This document shows positions 25,203-34,508 of a stretch of 64,000 bases of DNA, piece by piece; positions within the stretch are counted from its first letter, which is position 1; every line of letters begins with the position of its first letter. The position numbers were made by a program, and so were the translations under genes. Under the pieces are notes generated by a model, which was not told the origin of the DNA, did no database searches, and worked only from the letters and a program-made list of their open reading frames with translations. Origin of the DNA: Mycobacteroides sp. CBMA 271 (GTDB lineage Bacteria; Actinomycetota; Actinomycetes; Mycobacteriales; Mycobacteriaceae); assembly GCF_009729205.1 (NCBI RefSeq), contig NZ_VTHB01000003.1:474053-538052 (forward strand), read 5' to 3'.

Positions 25203-26647
25203 GCAGCGAGCGCACCCCGCGGGTCATTGTCGTTGGCGCAGGCATGGCGGGAATTGCCGTGGGCCATAAGCTCAAAGAAGCCGGATTCGACGACTTCACC
25301 ATTTTGGAGAAGGGTGATGACGTCGGCGGCGTCTGGTACTGGAACCGATATCCGGGACTGACCTGCGACGTGCCCTCGCAGGCCTACCAGTACCCGTTTG
25401 CGCCGAGGACGGACTGGCCGCGAGTCTTCGCGACCGGCAGCGAGATTCAGGAGTATCACCGCAAGGCCGCCGAGGATCTGGGTGTGATGCCGCATATTCG
25501 ATGCGGGCAGGAAGTGACGGCAGCCGAGTTCACCGGGTCCGGATGGCGTGTCACCACCGCGGCCGGGGAAACACTGGAGTGCGATTTTCTGATCGCCGCC
25601 ACCGGCGTGCTGCACCACCCGAACATTCCGGATATTCCCGGGCTCGACAGCTTTCAAGGGAAGGTGGTGCACACCGCCCGCTGGGAAGATTCCATCGAAC
25701 TGGCGGGCAAGCGCATTGCCGCCATCGGAACCGGTTCTACTGGGGTGCAGGTTGTTTCGGCACTGCAACCCATCGTTAGTCAGGTGACGTCGTTCATCCG
25801 AACTCCGCAATGGGTGCTGTGGGCGCCGATGGGGATGCGGCAGCCGAAGTTCGTCACGAAGATACTGGAGGCCCTGCCCACCGAACGGCTCGTGCGGTTT
25901 AGCGCCTTGACGGGCACCGATGCGTTGGTGAACATCGTGACCAGGCCGGGCTTTGGGCGGCGGTTAGTGCAGCGGTACGCACGGACCTGTCTGCATCTGA
26001 TCCGCGATAAGGAGCTGCGACAGAAGCTCACCCCGGATTACGAGCCGCTGTGCAAGCGGCAGGTGTTGTCCGGGTCTTTCCATCGCGCCGTCCAGCAGCC
26101 GAACGTCGAGATCGTCACCGACCGCATCGATCGGATCACGCCCACCGGAATCGTGACGGTGGACGGTGTCGAGCGCGCATTCGATGTGATCGTACTGGCC
26201 ACCGGATTCCAGGCACACAACTACATGCGTCCGATGAATCTGGTTGGCAAGGACGGATATTCGATCGATGAGGCATGGGAGAAGGGGCCCAAGGCCTACC
26301 GGATGACCGCCATTCCCGGTTTTCCCAACTTCTTCACCGTGCTCGGTCCCAACTCGCCGACCGGCTCGATCTGGCTTCAGTACACCGCCGAGCGCACCGC
26401 CGAGTACATCGTCAGCTGGCTACAGCGATTCGCCCGCGGCGAGATCACCACAGTCGAGGTGAGCCGCGAGGCCACCGATGAGTTCAACGATCAAGCGCGC
26501 GAAGCCATGAAGCCCACGGTGTGGGCCACTGGCTGCAACTCGTGGTACCTCACGGAGGACGGTTCGGTCGACCTGTGGCCGTTCGATCGAAAGACCATGG
26601 AGCACATGCTGGGATCTCCCGAGGAGCATCACTACATCGTGCAGTGA
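25199..26647 (+). CDS. FAD-dependent Baeyer-Villiger-type monooxygenase
   Basis: 482 aa. FAD-binding GAGMAG at residues 13-18 and a DVGGVWYWNRYPGLTCD flavin element. FQGKVVHTARWE matches the Baeyer-Villiger fingerprint F-x-G-x-x-x-H-T-x-x-W. A second Rossmann motif, GTGSTG, binds NADPH. It would insert oxygen next to a ketone and so make an ester. Related mycobacterial enzymes activate thioamide prodrugs (EthA/MymA, recalled), but nothing here shows that activity. It is translationally coupled to the SDR, with a divergent TetR upstream. Confidence 0.93.
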   Translation: MSSERTPRVIVVGAGMAGIAVGHKLKEAGFDDFTILEKGDDVGGVWYWNRYPGLTCDVPSQAYQYPFAPRTDWPRVFATGSEIQEYHRKAAEDLGVMPHIRCGQEVTAAEFTGSGWRVTTAAGETLECDFLIAATGVLHHPNIPDIPGLDSFQGKVVHTARWEDSIELAGKRIAAIGTGSTGVQVVSALQPIVSQVTSFIRTPQWVLWAPMGMRQPKFVTKILEALPTERLVRFSALTGTDALVNIVTRPGFGRRLVQRYARTCLHLIRDKELRQKLTPDYEPLCKRQVLSGSFHRAVQQPNVEIVTDRIDRITPTGIVTVDGVERAFDVIVLATGFQAHNYMRPMNLVGKDGYSIDEAWEKGPKAYRMTAIPGFPNFFTVLGPNSPTGSIWLQYTAERTAEYIVSWLQRFARGEITTVEVSREATDEFNDQAREAMKPTVWATGCNSWYLTEDGSVDLWPFDRKTMEHMLGSPEEHHYIVQ

Positions 26648-26663
26648 TGCTCCTCGGTTCCGA

Positions 26664-27362
26664 TCAGACGGTCTTGGTCACTCCGTAGTAGGCGACGATG
26701 TCTTGGGTCCCGCTGGAGGAGCTGGTCAACACCGCATATGACCGCAGGAAGGATTGTCCGACACATCCGTCGATCTTGATGTGTACATCCTTGAGAGTGA
26801 TTCGCGATTCGGTGCCCTTGAACTTTTTCTTGCTAACCGAGACATTGATGACCTCACCAGGTTTCGGCCTCACTTCAATGTTGCCGATGAATGGCATGCT
26901 GACGTTGCCAAGCCCGGACTGGCCTATCGAGGAGGACAGGCCGATGCTTCCGGTCAGTCGGACTGAGCTCAGCTCGATGCCGCAGCCAATCTGATAGCCC
27001 GCCTCCACTGTTCCCCCCTTGAGCTTGGTGCTGCCGCCGCCCTTGACGCTCGCGGTGAAGGTGCCTCCCGTCAGGTACTCACGCGAAGATGTGGCGGTGG
27101 TCAGCGGTGGGATCGGCAGCTGGGTCTCCTCCTCGGCGGTGAGCGTCAACACCCACCCGTCGGGTGTCTTCACAATGCTTGGTTCCTCTGAGGCGACGAC
27201 GCCGTTGTCCGGCGGCGGACCCGGCTCACCCTCGGCGGGGGGTGGCGGGGCGTCTGCGATGGAGGGCATTGGCGGTGGGGTCGCATCGGGGTCGGCCAGC
27301 GCTAGCGGTGCAGTCCCTGCAAGTAGTGACGAGATGGTCAAAGTGGCGAGGGTTCTACGCAT
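26664..27362 (-). CDS. MspA-family porin-like protein, copy 1
   Basis: 232 aa with signal peptide MRRTLATLTISSLLAGTAPLALA. A Pro-rich segment (residues ~24-55) precedes the MspA core: DGWVLTLTAEEETQL, SREYLTGGTF, TVEAGYQIGCGIELSS, and the C-terminal INVSVSKKKFKG...VHIKIDGCVGQSFLRSYAVLTSSSS. MspA forms octameric outer-membrane pores for small hydrophilic nutrients. This protein has a Cys in YQIGC and in DGC that M. smegmatis MspA lacks (recalled), and a Pro-rich leader MspA lacks. Either it is a divergent porin or the pore geometry differs. A tandem paralogue follows. Confidence 0.85.
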   Translation of the reverse strand: MRRTLATLTISSLLAGTAPLALADPDATPPPMPSIADAPPPPAEGEPGPPPDNGVVASEEPSIVKTPDGWVLTLTAEEETQLPIPPLTTATSSREYLTGGTFTASVKGGGSTKLKGGTVEAGYQIGCGIELSSVRLTGSIGLSSSIGQSGLGNVSMPFIGNIEVRPKPGEVINVSVSKKKFKGTESRITLKDVHIKIDGCVGQSFLRSYAVLTSSSSGTQDIVAYYGVTKTV

Positions 27363-27412
27363 AATAACTTGCCTCTCGGTGCTGAATCATATTGAGCAAT
27401 AACCGGTTTGGT

Positions 27413-28090
27413 CTAGACAGCCTTGGTGGTGCCCATGTAGGTGATCACGTCTTGGGTGTCTTCGGTTGAACTGGTGAACACCGCGTAGGAGCGGATGAAG
27501 GATTGGCCTACGCAGCCGTCGATCTTGATGCGGAATGCGGAGATCGTCACGCGAGCAGAGGTCTCGCCCTCGAACGCCATCTTGGTGACCGGGATGATGG
27601 TGGCGGTGCCTGGCTTGAGCGTCGGACGGACCTGCGCGAAGACATTGGCTCCCACGCTGGGCACACCAACGGGGCTGATCTGTGGCGTGATACCGCCGCC
27701 AAATCTCAAATCAACCTCGGCGGCCGTTATGCCACAACCGATCTGGTAGCCGGCCTCGAGGACTCCGTCGGTGAGCGCGGTCTTGCCGGAACCCTGAATG
27801 GACCCGATGAATGTGCCGCCCACCAGGTACTCGCGGGAGGATAGCGCGGTGGTCAGCGGCGCGACGGGCCGCTGAATCTCGTCCTTGGCCGCGACCACCA
27901 GGATCCAGCCGTCCCGTGTGCGTAATGTGCCCGGCTCCGCTGACGCGACGACACCGTCGTCGACGGGCGGCGCAGATTCGGCGGCCGGGTGTTCCGGGAG
28001 CGGCTCATCGCCGGGCGGATTGGCCAGAGCGCTTGGCGCGATCGCGCCAAGCGTGCAGGCGACAGTTAGTGCGGCAAGGCTTTTCAGCAT
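27413..28090 (-). CDS. MspA-family porin-like protein, copy 2
   Basis: 225 aa. Signal peptide MLKSLAALTVACTLGAIAPSALA, then an acidic Pro-rich segment and the MspA-type core (REYLVGGTFIGSI, LEAGYQIGCGITAAEV, ARVTISAFRIKIDGCVGQSFIRSYAVF). Same two cysteines and same C-terminal block as the copy at 26664, which is the next gene on the same strand, 50 bp away. The pair is a tandem duplication and probably one transcript. The divergent residues are mostly in the loop region between the two cysteines. Confidence 0.85.
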   Translation of the reverse strand: MLKSLAALTVACTLGAIAPSALANPPGDEPLPEHPAAESAPPVDDGVVASAEPGTLRTRDGWILVVAAKDEIQRPVAPLTTALSSREYLVGGTFIGSIQGSGKTALTDGVLEAGYQIGCGITAAEVDLRFGGGITPQISPVGVPSVGANVFAQVRPTLKPGTATIIPVTKMAFEGETSARVTISAFRIKIDGCVGQSFIRSYAVFTSSTEDTQDVITYMGTTKAV

Positions 28091-28280
28091 GGCGGCGTAG
28101 CCTCTCGGTTATCCAGCAGATTCCGCCCAAAGGAATTGGCGGCGCTTGTGAACTCAGGACCTGTACCCGACAGGGGTACGGGTATTCCTAGAGATTTCTA
28201 AGAGGGCGGCATTTCCGGCTGAAGAACTAAAGGCGAACGCAATGTGTAGGTCACGTGTCCGTTTCCTACGCACTGTCCTG

Positions 28281-28302
28281 CCGGGACCATCGACGGTCCC
28301 GG
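28281..28302 (-). terminator. Hairpin downstream of the aldo-keto reductase
   Basis: Perfect 8-bp inverted repeat CCGGGACC/GGTCCCGG with loop ATCGAC, 20 bases past the aldo-keto reductase stop. The rest of the 232-bp gap (28091-28322) holds no ORF that I trust. Confidence 0.55.
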
Positions 28303-28322
28303 GCTGCGAGTGGAATCGACGG

Positions 28323-29171
28323 CTAGCGTAGGTTGAACGTCTCCGGGTCCGGACCGATTCGGCCGTCGGCAGCGTTCAGACCTGTGATGTGCTGTACTTC
28401 GTCCTCGTCGAGCTCGAATCCGAACACGTCGAAGTTGGCCGCGATGCGCTGCGGCGTCACCGATTTGGGAATGACGACATTGCCGAGCTGCAGGTGCCAG
28501 CGCAGGATCACTTGGGCGACAGTCACGCCGTGGGCGAGGGCGATGGCTCCGATTACCGGGTTGTCCAGGATCGTGCCCTGGCCGAGTGGCGACCACGCCT
28601 CGGTGGCGATGCCGTACTCGGCGTGGAAGGCGCGCAGCTCGGGCTGAGTGAACCGAGGATGCAGCTCGATCTGATTGAGGGCGGGAACCTCTCCCGTCTC
28701 GTCGATTAGCCGGGCCAGATTCGCCACCGTGAAATTGCTGACCCCGATGGCCTTGGCGCGTCCGTCGGCCTGGATCCGCTGCAGGGCTTTGAAGGTCGCC
28801 ACGTACTCGTCGAGCTCGGGTACCGGCCAGTGGATGAGGTACAGGTCTACGTAGTCGGTGCCCAGCCGCTCCAGGGACGCATCGAAGGCGCGCAACGTGC
28901 TGTCGTAGCCCTGATCGGAGTTCCACAGCTTGGTGGTTAGGAAGACGTCCTCGCGTGGCAGACCGGACGCCGCTATGGCACGCCCGGTGCCCTCCTCGTT
29001 CTCGTACACCTTGGCCGTATCCACTGACCGGTATCCGACCTGCAGCGCGGTCAGTACGGCAGCCTCGGCGCCGTCACTGGGCACCTGCCAGACGCCGAAG
29101 CCGAGCTGGGGAATCGTGGTACCGGAGTTGAGGGACACATGGGGAACTTCATAGGGAGCCGTCACGGTCAA
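28323..29171 (-). CDS. Aldo/keto reductase
   Basis: 282 aa. All hallmarks of a type 5-like AKR: PQLGFGVWQV near the start; catalytic Asp in YRSVDTAKVYENEEGTG (Asp-Tyr pair); Lys in DVFLTTKLWNSDQG; His in DLYLIHWPVP; and the NADPH phosphate-binding VIPKSVTPQRIAAN. It reduces small aldehydes or dicarbonyls. The size and sequence resemble the soluble mycobacterial AKR of methylglyoxal detoxification (Rv2971-like, recalled), which is not proof of substrate. Confidence 0.92.
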   Translation of the reverse strand: MTVTAPYEVPHVSLNSGTTIPQLGFGVWQVPSDGAEAAVLTALQVGYRSVDTAKVYENEEGTGRAIAASGLPREDVFLTTKLWNSDQGYDSTLRAFDASLERLGTDYVDLYLIHWPVPELDEYVATFKALQRIQADGRAKAIGVSNFTVANLARLIDETGEVPALNQIELHPRFTQPELRAFHAEYGIATEAWSPLGQGTILDNPVIGAIALAHGVTVAQVILRWHLQLGNVVIPKSVTPQRIAANFDVFGFELDEDEVQHITGLNAADGRIGPDPETFNLR

Positions 29172-29217
29172 CCCAACACCCGCTGGCGCCGAGTATTCCC
29201 CGGCATTTCCGCTACAC

Positions 29218-29255
29218 GAAACGCCTCGTGCCCATCTCTGGGAACGAGGCGTTTC
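29218..29255 (-). terminator. Hairpin terminator behind tRNA-Lys
   Basis: 12-bp perfect stem GAAACGCCTCGT/ACGAGGCGTTTC (29218-29229 and 29244-29255), immediately past the encoded CCA end of tRNA-Lys. Confidence 0.7.
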
Positions 29256-29257
29256 TG

Positions 29258-29333
<76 letters not shown>

Positions 29334-29492
29334 GTGAACGTGCGTGCAAGACCTTAGCAGCCTCGGAGCCCGTAACGAAAATTGAAATCTCTGCGATAGC
29401 CCGATCGCATTGGTTGAGGTCGTCGCTCACCGTCGCAAACCCGTACAATCATGGCTGAATTCGCATGCATCAAGACTCAAAGGGAGCAAAGC

Positions 29493-30710
29493 ATGACCCG
29501 AGGTCGTCCACGCCTGCTGATCGGCGCGCGTCGGCGGTGGGCAGCGGTGCTGGTACTCCCTGTCGTGGCCATGGCAGTGCTGGCCGGATGCGCCGGAACG
29601 TCACCCCAGGAGCCCGCGAAAGTTATTGATAAGGCAACGCCTTACGCCGATCTGCTGGTGCCCAAGTTGGTGATGTCGGTTAAGGATGGAGCCGTTGGCG
29701 TGCCGGTCGATGCGCCGGTCACCGTGACCGCGGGCGAAGGTGTGCTGGGAAGCGTCAGCTTGGTCAACTCTGACGGCAAAGAGATTGCCGGCGAGGTCGG
29801 CCCCGATGGCGTCACTTGGTCGACCACCGAACCGCTTGGGTACGACAAGCAGTACACGATCAGGGCCGATGCCCGCGGGCTCGGCGGGGTGGCCCGCGCC
29901 AACGCGTCGTTCCGCACCCACTCGCCGGACGACATGACGATGCCCTATGTCATGCCGGGTGACGGTGAGGTGGTCGGTATCGGTCAGACGGTCGCGATCC
30001 GGTTCGACGAGAGCATTCCGAATCGGGCCGCGGCCGAGAAGGCCATCAAGATCACCACCGACCCACCCGTCGAGGGCGCGTTCTACTGGCTGAACAACCG
30101 CGAAGTGCGTTGGCGCCCAGAGACGTTCTGGGAGCCCGGCACGTCGATCGACGTGAAGGTTAACACCTACGGGGTGGACCTAGGCAACGGCGTCTTCGGG
30201 CAGGACAACGCGATGTCCAGATTCTCCATCGGCGACGCGATCATCAGCCGCGTGGATGACAACAACAAGGTCGTCAACGTCGAGCGAAACGGCGAGATCA
30301 TCAAGACGATGCCGACCTCGATGGGTAAAGACAAGGCGCCCACCAACAATGGCACATACATCATCGGCGAGCGGTTCAAGGATCTGATCATGGATTCCTC
30401 GACGTACGGTGTCGCGGTCAATTCGCCCGACGGATACCGCACCAAGGTGCAGTACGCCACGCAGATGTCCTATAGCGGGATCTACGTGCACGCCGCGCCG
30501 TGGTCCGTAGGTGCCCAGGGCCGTACCAATACCAGTCACGGCTGCCTGAACGTCAGCACCGCGAACGCAAAGTGGTTCTATGAGAACACCAAACGCGGCG
30601 ATGTCGTGATCGTCTCCAATACCGTCGGCCCGGTTCTTCCGGTTACCGACGGACTCGGCGACTGGAACATCCCGTGGTCGCAGTGGAAGAGCGGAAACGC
30701 CGGGCAGTAG
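29493..30710 (+). CDS. ldtB: L,D-transpeptidase (LdtMt2 type)
   Basis: 405 aa. Signal with lipobox LAGC (Cys33), so a predicted lipoprotein. Two Ig-like domains (about residues 55-245) precede a YkuD catalytic domain with [15 protein letters not shown]...SHGCLN, catalytic Cys351 and its His. It makes 3->3 meso-DAP cross-links in peptidoglycan, the main link in stationary mycobacteria, and these enzymes are the carbapenem target. ATG 29493 is chosen because AAGGGAGC lies before it; the frame continues 14 codons upstream. The sequence and place match Rv2518c. The symbol is given by analogy. Confidence 0.93.
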   Translation: MTRGRPRLLIGARRRWAAVLVLPVVAMAVLAGCAGTSPQEPAKVIDKATPYADLLVPKLVMSVKDGAVGVPVDAPVTVTAGEGVLGSVSLVNSDGKEIAGEVGPDGVTWSTTEPLGYDKQYTIRADARGLGGVARANASFRTHSPDDMTMPYVMPGDGEVVGIGQTVAIRFDESIPNRAAAEKAIKITTDPPVEGAFYWLNNREVRWRPETFWEPGTSIDVKVNTYGVDLGNGVFGQDNAMSRFSIGDAIISRVDDNNKVVNVERNGEIIKTMPTSMGKDKAPTNNGTYIIGERFKDLIMDSSTYGVAVNSPDGYRTKVQYATQMSYSGIYVHAAPWSVGAQGRTNTSHGCLNVSTANAKWFYENTKRGDVVIVSNTVGPVLPVTDGLGDWNIPWSQWKSGNAGQ

Positions 30711-30724
30711 TCGCATAACAAAAA

Positions 30725-30752
30725 GCCCCCGCACGGTGACCGTGGCGGGGGC
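30725..30752 (+). terminator. Bidirectional terminator between ldtB and the coiled-coil gene
   Basis: Perfect 8-bp GCCCCCGC/GCGGGGGC stem with the complement ACGG..CCGT inside, preceded by an A-run (30719-30724) and followed by TTTTT (30754-30758). Works in both directions for the convergent pair. Confidence 0.85.
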
Positions 30753-30765
30753 ATTTTTGTGTGTG

Positions 30766-31653
30766 TTACCCCTCGATGACCTTCTGGTCGAGGACCCGCT
30801 TGGACGGCACCATGATGATGGACTTCGAGTTGTCGCGATCCCGGTAGGCCGACTCCAGAATCGACGGGATGCTTTCCAGCTTGCCGTGCACGCTCATCAG
30901 CTGTTCGAGGATCGAGATGCGCTGCTGGCCAACCTCTTCCACGGACCGGCGGGCCTGATCCAGGCGCCGTTCGATCTGCTCGTCGGCCAGCCGCAGGCGG
31001 CGGTCTGCCTCATCCTTGGCATCTCCGAGTCGCTTCTCGCACTCGGCCTGGGTATTGCGCCGCTGATCGTCGACGGCCGATTGGGTCTCGGTGCGCAGCT
31101 TGGTCAGCTCCTCGTCCAATTCCGTCTCGGCCTTGTCGCGCCGCTTGGCCTCCGCGGCGCGGAGGCGCTCGGACTCGCTGACGGCCTGGGCCACAATCTG
31201 ATTGGCTTCCTCGCGGGCCCGCGCCATGACCTCGGTGTACTCGGTCTCCAGCGCGCTCTGGCGGGCCGCCATGTCGGCAAGCATTTCCTTGTGCTTGGTG
31301 CGCATGGCTTCGGCGTCAGATTTTGCGGTCGCGACCAGGGCAGCCGACTCGGTGCGCGCCTCGCTCTGCATCTCGGAGACCTCGTCGACGGCGATGCGAA
31401 GCATCTTGGCCATCCGGTCGGTCATCGCGTGTGCAGACGGGGAAGTGTCGCTAAGCGTCGATACCTCGTTCTGGAGTGAGGAGACCTGCGTGGTGGCGTC
31501 CTCGAGCCGGCCTTTCAGCGTCTCGACATCGTTCAGCCCCGACTGGTGCATGATCGTCAGCCGGCTGATGTACTCGTTGACCTCAATCGGGTCGTACCCG
31601 TTACGGGTGCGAGTGAAGTTCCGAGTGGACTCATTGGTGGTGGTCGCGGTCAC
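30766..31653 (-). CDS. DivIVA-like coiled-coil protein
   Basis: 295 aa from GTG 31653 (RBS AAGGGGT five bases upstream); the frame continues to 31716 with residues that do not look coding. It opens with FTRTRNGYDPIEVNEYISRL, the DivIVA N-terminal membrane-curvature motif (G-Y-x-x-x-x-V). A nearly unbroken coiled coil (~residues 40-270) of Glu, Ala, Arg and Gln heptads follows, and it ends with a short tail. Wag31-type proteins steer polar growth; this gene is a paralogue rather than Wag31 itself, judged by length and lack of the usual linker. It is next to a peptidoglycan cross-linker. Confidence 0.8.
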   Translation of the reverse strand: MTATTTNESTRNFTRTRNGYDPIEVNEYISRLTIMHQSGLNDVETLKGRLEDATTQVSSLQNEVSTLSDTSPSAHAMTDRMAKMLRIAVDEVSEMQSEARTESAALVATAKSDAEAMRTKHKEMLADMAARQSALETEYTEVMARAREEANQIVAQAVSESERLRAAEAKRRDKAETELDEELTKLRTETQSAVDDQRRNTQAECEKRLGDAKDEADRRLRLADEQIERRLDQARRSVEEVGQQRISILEQLMSVHGKLESIPSILESAYRDRDNSKSIIMVPSKRVLDQKVIEG

Positions 31654-31674
31654 TGGTACCCCTTGAAAAAGGTA

Positions 31675-32077
31675 TGGATGTAGTGGGAGGGCGTTAGCCC
31701 GCGAAGAGTATGACACGCGCTACCGGTCCGCGTATACCGATCCTGGTAAACAGTGGAGCCAAGTGTATCCAGATTGCTTGGCGCGGACATGCCTGGTCAT
31801 GGGGCTGGAGTTGGTCAATGAGGCGATTGGCGGCGGGTCTCAGCATGGACGAACTGGATGCCTGGCCGAATTAGCGCAATCGCTATGCAATTTGCTGTCA
31901 ATTTTCCTGTGCAGTCACTGTCGGTGTGTACATTTCGGAGTCATTGGTTTGCTGCAGCCGGAGTCGGGGAACGTATCGCCTATAGGTGGCGTTTCCTGAA
32001 ATCGATCTTGATTGCGCAGTGGCGGGTAGCGATGGTTTGCGCGGTCCGATCGCGGCACGGGCCGTTCGTCGTGACAA
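31675..32077. other. Intergenic region without a credible gene
   Basis: About 400 bp between the coiled-coil gene and the tRNA-His terminator. Two short plus-strand frames (31763-31999 and 31858-32097) have no codon bias, no RBS and no recognisable motif, so I do not call them. The stretch is less GC-rich than its neighbours. It presumably holds the promoter of the coiled-coil gene. Confidence 0.5.
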
Positions 32078-32113
32078 CAGAAACGCCGCCTACCTGAGTA
32101 GACGGCGCTTCTG
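32078..32113 (-). terminator. Terminator behind tRNA-His
   Basis: 16-bp stem (32078-32093 with 32098-32113, loop CTGA on the plus strand; two G-U pairs on the transcript) three bases past the tRNA-His CCA end. Confidence 0.75.
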
Positions 32114-32116
32114 AAC

Positions 32117-32193
32117 TGGGGTGGCTGACGGGGCTCGAACCCGCGACATCCAGGATCACAACCTGGTGCTCTACCAGCTGAACTACAGCCACC
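32117..32193 (-). tRNA. tRNA-His (anticodon GUG)
   Basis: Acceptor GUGGCUG/CAGCCAC plus the extra G at -1 that identifies tRNA-His (paired with C73). Anticodon arm CCAGG-UUGUGAU-CCUGG with GUG, T arm GCGGG..CCCGU, and CCA encoded (32117-32119). Confidence 0.97.
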
Positions 32194-32221
32194 ATTGCCG
32201 CGCGAAGCGGCGTGGACGATC

Positions 32222-32878
32222 TTAACCGGTGATAGTGCCTTCAGCCGAATCGATATCCCGCGAGTTGGCCGGGCCGGCGTCTAGCTCTGCCACGATCGCG
32301 ACAAGGTCGCTGGTAGACGGCCCGGGATCGGCGACGAAGGCCGCGCGACGGTAATAGCGCAGCTCGCGGATCGACTCCTTGATGTCGGCGAGCGCCCGGT
32401 GCGCCAAGCCCTTGTCTGGCTGCCCGAAGTAGATCCGTGGATACCAGCGGCGGCACAGTTCCTTGATGGAACTGACGTCGATCATTCGGTAGTGCAGAAA
32501 ACCGTCGAGCGCCGGCATATCCCGGGCGATGAATCCGCGGTCGGTGGCGATGGAGTTCCCGGCCAGGGGAGCCGTCTTGGCTGACGGCACATGCTGGCGG
32601 ATGTAATCGAGGACCAGCGCCTCGGCCTCCGCCAGGGAGACGGTCGAGGCGCGAACCTCGTTGGTCAGTCCGGACTTGGCATGCATCTCCTTGACGACGG
32701 GAGGCATCGCGGCCAATGCGGCATCATCGGCGTGTATGACGAGGTCGACGCCTTCGCCGAGGATATTGAGGTCACCGTCGGTGACGAGGGCGGCGATCTC
32801 GATCAGTTTGTCGGAGCCGAGGTCAAGCCCGGTCATCTCGCAGTCGATCCAGACAAGTTCATCGCGTGGGGCACTCAC
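32222..32878 (-). CDS. orn: Oligoribonuclease
   Basis: 218 aa, DEDDh 3'-5' exonuclease that degrades 2-5-nt RNA fragments and pGpG. Motifs: [13 protein letters not shown] (DE), [20 protein letters not shown] (D), and [11 protein letters not shown] (H...D). GTG 32878 gives a start close to that of known Orn; the frame runs to 32932 but contains zinc-knuckle-like CGYCG residues that are probably not translated. The sequence matches M. tuberculosis Orn closely by memory ([28 protein letters not shown]). Confidence 0.95.
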   Translation of the reverse strand: MSAPRDELVWIDCEMTGLDLGSDKLIEIAALVTDGDLNILGEGVDLVIHADDAALAAMPPVVKEMHAKSGLTNEVRASTVSLAEAEALVLDYIRQHVPSAKTAPLAGNSIATDRGFIARDMPALDGFLHYRMIDVSSIKELCRRWYPRIYFGQPDKGLAHRALADIKESIRELRYYRRAAFVADPGPSTSDLVAIVAELDAGPANSRDIDSAEGTITG

Positions 32879-32951
32879 AGTCTGACCACAGTAGCCGCAC
32901 ACCGTCGCACTCGGCGATGACGGCACGCCCACGGGGCATTAGGGTGTGGCC

Positions 32952-34478
32952 ATGGCCGACCAGACCGCCGCAACCAGCCCCGCACAGCAGATCGCCGCCG
33001 GTTACGCCACCACGGGGAAGGCACTCGAATTGGGTTCGGTTGTCGTCGACGGAACTGTCGACCCGACCGCGCGAATCCGCATCCCGCTCGCCACCCTGAA
33101 CCGCCACGGGCTCGTCGCCGGAGCTACCGGAACGGGTAAGACCAAGACGCTGCAGGTGATCGCCGAACAACTCAGTGCCGCGGGTGTGCCCGTTGTCATG
33201 GCCGACGTCAAGGGCGACCTGTCGGGTCTGTCCAAGCCGGGTGAGGCCAACGACAAGTCGGCCCAGCGGGCCAAGGACACCGGTGACGACTGGGCTCCGA
33301 CGGGCTTCCCGGTCGAGTTCGTGTCCCTGGGCACCAACGGGATCGGTGTGCCGGTCCGCGCCACCATCCGGAGCTTCGGGCCGATCTTGCTCTCAAAGGT
33401 GCTGGGGCTCAATGCAACCCAGGAGTCCACGCTGGGGTTGATCTTCCACTGGGCCGACCAGCAGCAGCTTCCGCTGCAGGACCTGAAGGATCTACGCGCG
33501 GTCATCACTCACCTGACCAGCGATGAGGGCAAGGCGGACCTGAAAAACCTCGGCGGTGTCTCGGCGGCGACTGCCGGCGTGATCCTGCGCGCGCTGATCA
33601 ACCTGGAGGCCGACGGCGGCGACACGTTCTTCGGCGAGCCCGAAATCGATCCGAACGATCTGATGCGCACATCCGGAGACAAGGGCGTCATTACGCTTGT
33701 CGAGCTGGGGGCGCAGGCCGCGCGACCGGTGCTGTTCTCCACCTTCCTGATGTGGATTCTGGCCAACCTGTTCACGAAGCTGCCCGAGGTCGGCGACGTC
33801 GACAAGCCCAAGCTGGTCTTCATCTTCGACGAGGCGCATCTGCTGTTCGCCGACGCGTCCAAGGCGTTCCTGGAGCAGGTGGAGCAGACCGTCAAGCTCA
33901 TCCGGTCCAAGGGCGTCGGTGTGTTCTTCTGCACCCAGCTGCCCACCGACGTGCCCAACAACGTGCTGTCGCAGTTGGGTGCGCGCGTTCAGCACGCGCT
34001 GCGTGCCTTCACGCCCGAGGACCAACAGGCTCTTACCAAGACCGTCAAGACCTACCCAAAGACGGATGTGTACGACATGGGCACGGCGCTGACATCGCTG
34101 GGCATCGGAGAGGCAATCGTCACAGTGCTCTCCGAGAGGGGCGCGCCGACGCCGGTGTCGTGGACTCGGATGCGCGCGCCGCGTTCGCTGATGGCCGCTA
34201 TCGGGGACGACGCCATCAAGGCCGCCGCCGGGTCCAGCCCCCTGCAATCCAAGTACGGCCAGACTGTCGATTCGCGATCCGCCTTCGAGATCCTCGCCGA
34301 GAAGGCGGCACAAGCCGAGCAGGACGCCCCCGTCGAAGAGGCGCCTGCGAAGAGGAACGGCAAGCCCGCACCTGAGAAGGACAGCTGGTGGCGGCGCGTG
34401 CTCAGCAACAGGAGCTTTCAAAGCTTCCTCAGCGCTCTGGGCAAGCAACTTATCCGCAATATGGGTAAGCGGCGCTAA
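32952..34478 (+). CDS. HerA/DUF853-type ATPase
   Basis: 508 aa. Walker A GATGTGKTKT at residues 57-66; Walker B KLVFIFDEAHLLF near residue 295; and the DUF853 features VMADVKGDLSGLSKPG and GVFFCTQLPTDVPNNVL. Members are ring ATPases related to HerA/FtsK; the role of this group is undefined. ATG 32952 is taken in preference to GTG 32946. It is divergent from orn (73 bp), as Rv2510c is from Rv2511 in M. tuberculosis (recalled). The C-terminal ~70 residues are low-complexity Ala/Glu then basic. Confidence 0.9.
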   Translation: MADQTAATSPAQQIAAGYATTGKALELGSVVVDGTVDPTARIRIPLATLNRHGLVAGATGTGKTKTLQVIAEQLSAAGVPVVMADVKGDLSGLSKPGEANDKSAQRAKDTGDDWAPTGFPVEFVSLGTNGIGVPVRATIRSFGPILLSKVLGLNATQESTLGLIFHWADQQQLPLQDLKDLRAVITHLTSDEGKADLKNLGGVSAATAGVILRALINLEADGGDTFFGEPEIDPNDLMRTSGDKGVITLVELGAQAARPVLFSTFLMWILANLFTKLPEVGDVDKPKLVFIFDEAHLLFADASKAFLEQVEQTVKLIRSKGVGVFFCTQLPTDVPNNVLSQLGARVQHALRAFTPEDQQALTKTVKTYPKTDVYDMGTALTSLGIGEAIVTVLSERGAPTPVSWTRMRAPRSLMAAIGDDAIKAAAGSSPLQSKYGQTVDSRSAFEILAEKAAQAEQDAPVEEAPAKRNGKPAPEKDSWWRRVLSNRSFQSFLSALGKQLIRNMGKRR

Positions 34479-34508
34479 AGACCGTTGACAGTCAACGGGG
34501 GCGGGCGG

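Noticed and set aside
28198..28926. Minus-strand frame over the aldo-keto reductase
   Set aside because: Shadow of the AKR in another frame; Arg/His-rich without motifs.
31763..32097. Small plus-strand genes upstream of tRNA-His
   Set aside because: No RBS, no codon bias and no recognisable residues pattern.
32879..32932. N-terminal zinc-knuckle on Orn (CGYCG)
   Set aside because: Lies upstream of the start expected from known Orn proteins and in the divergent promoter gap.
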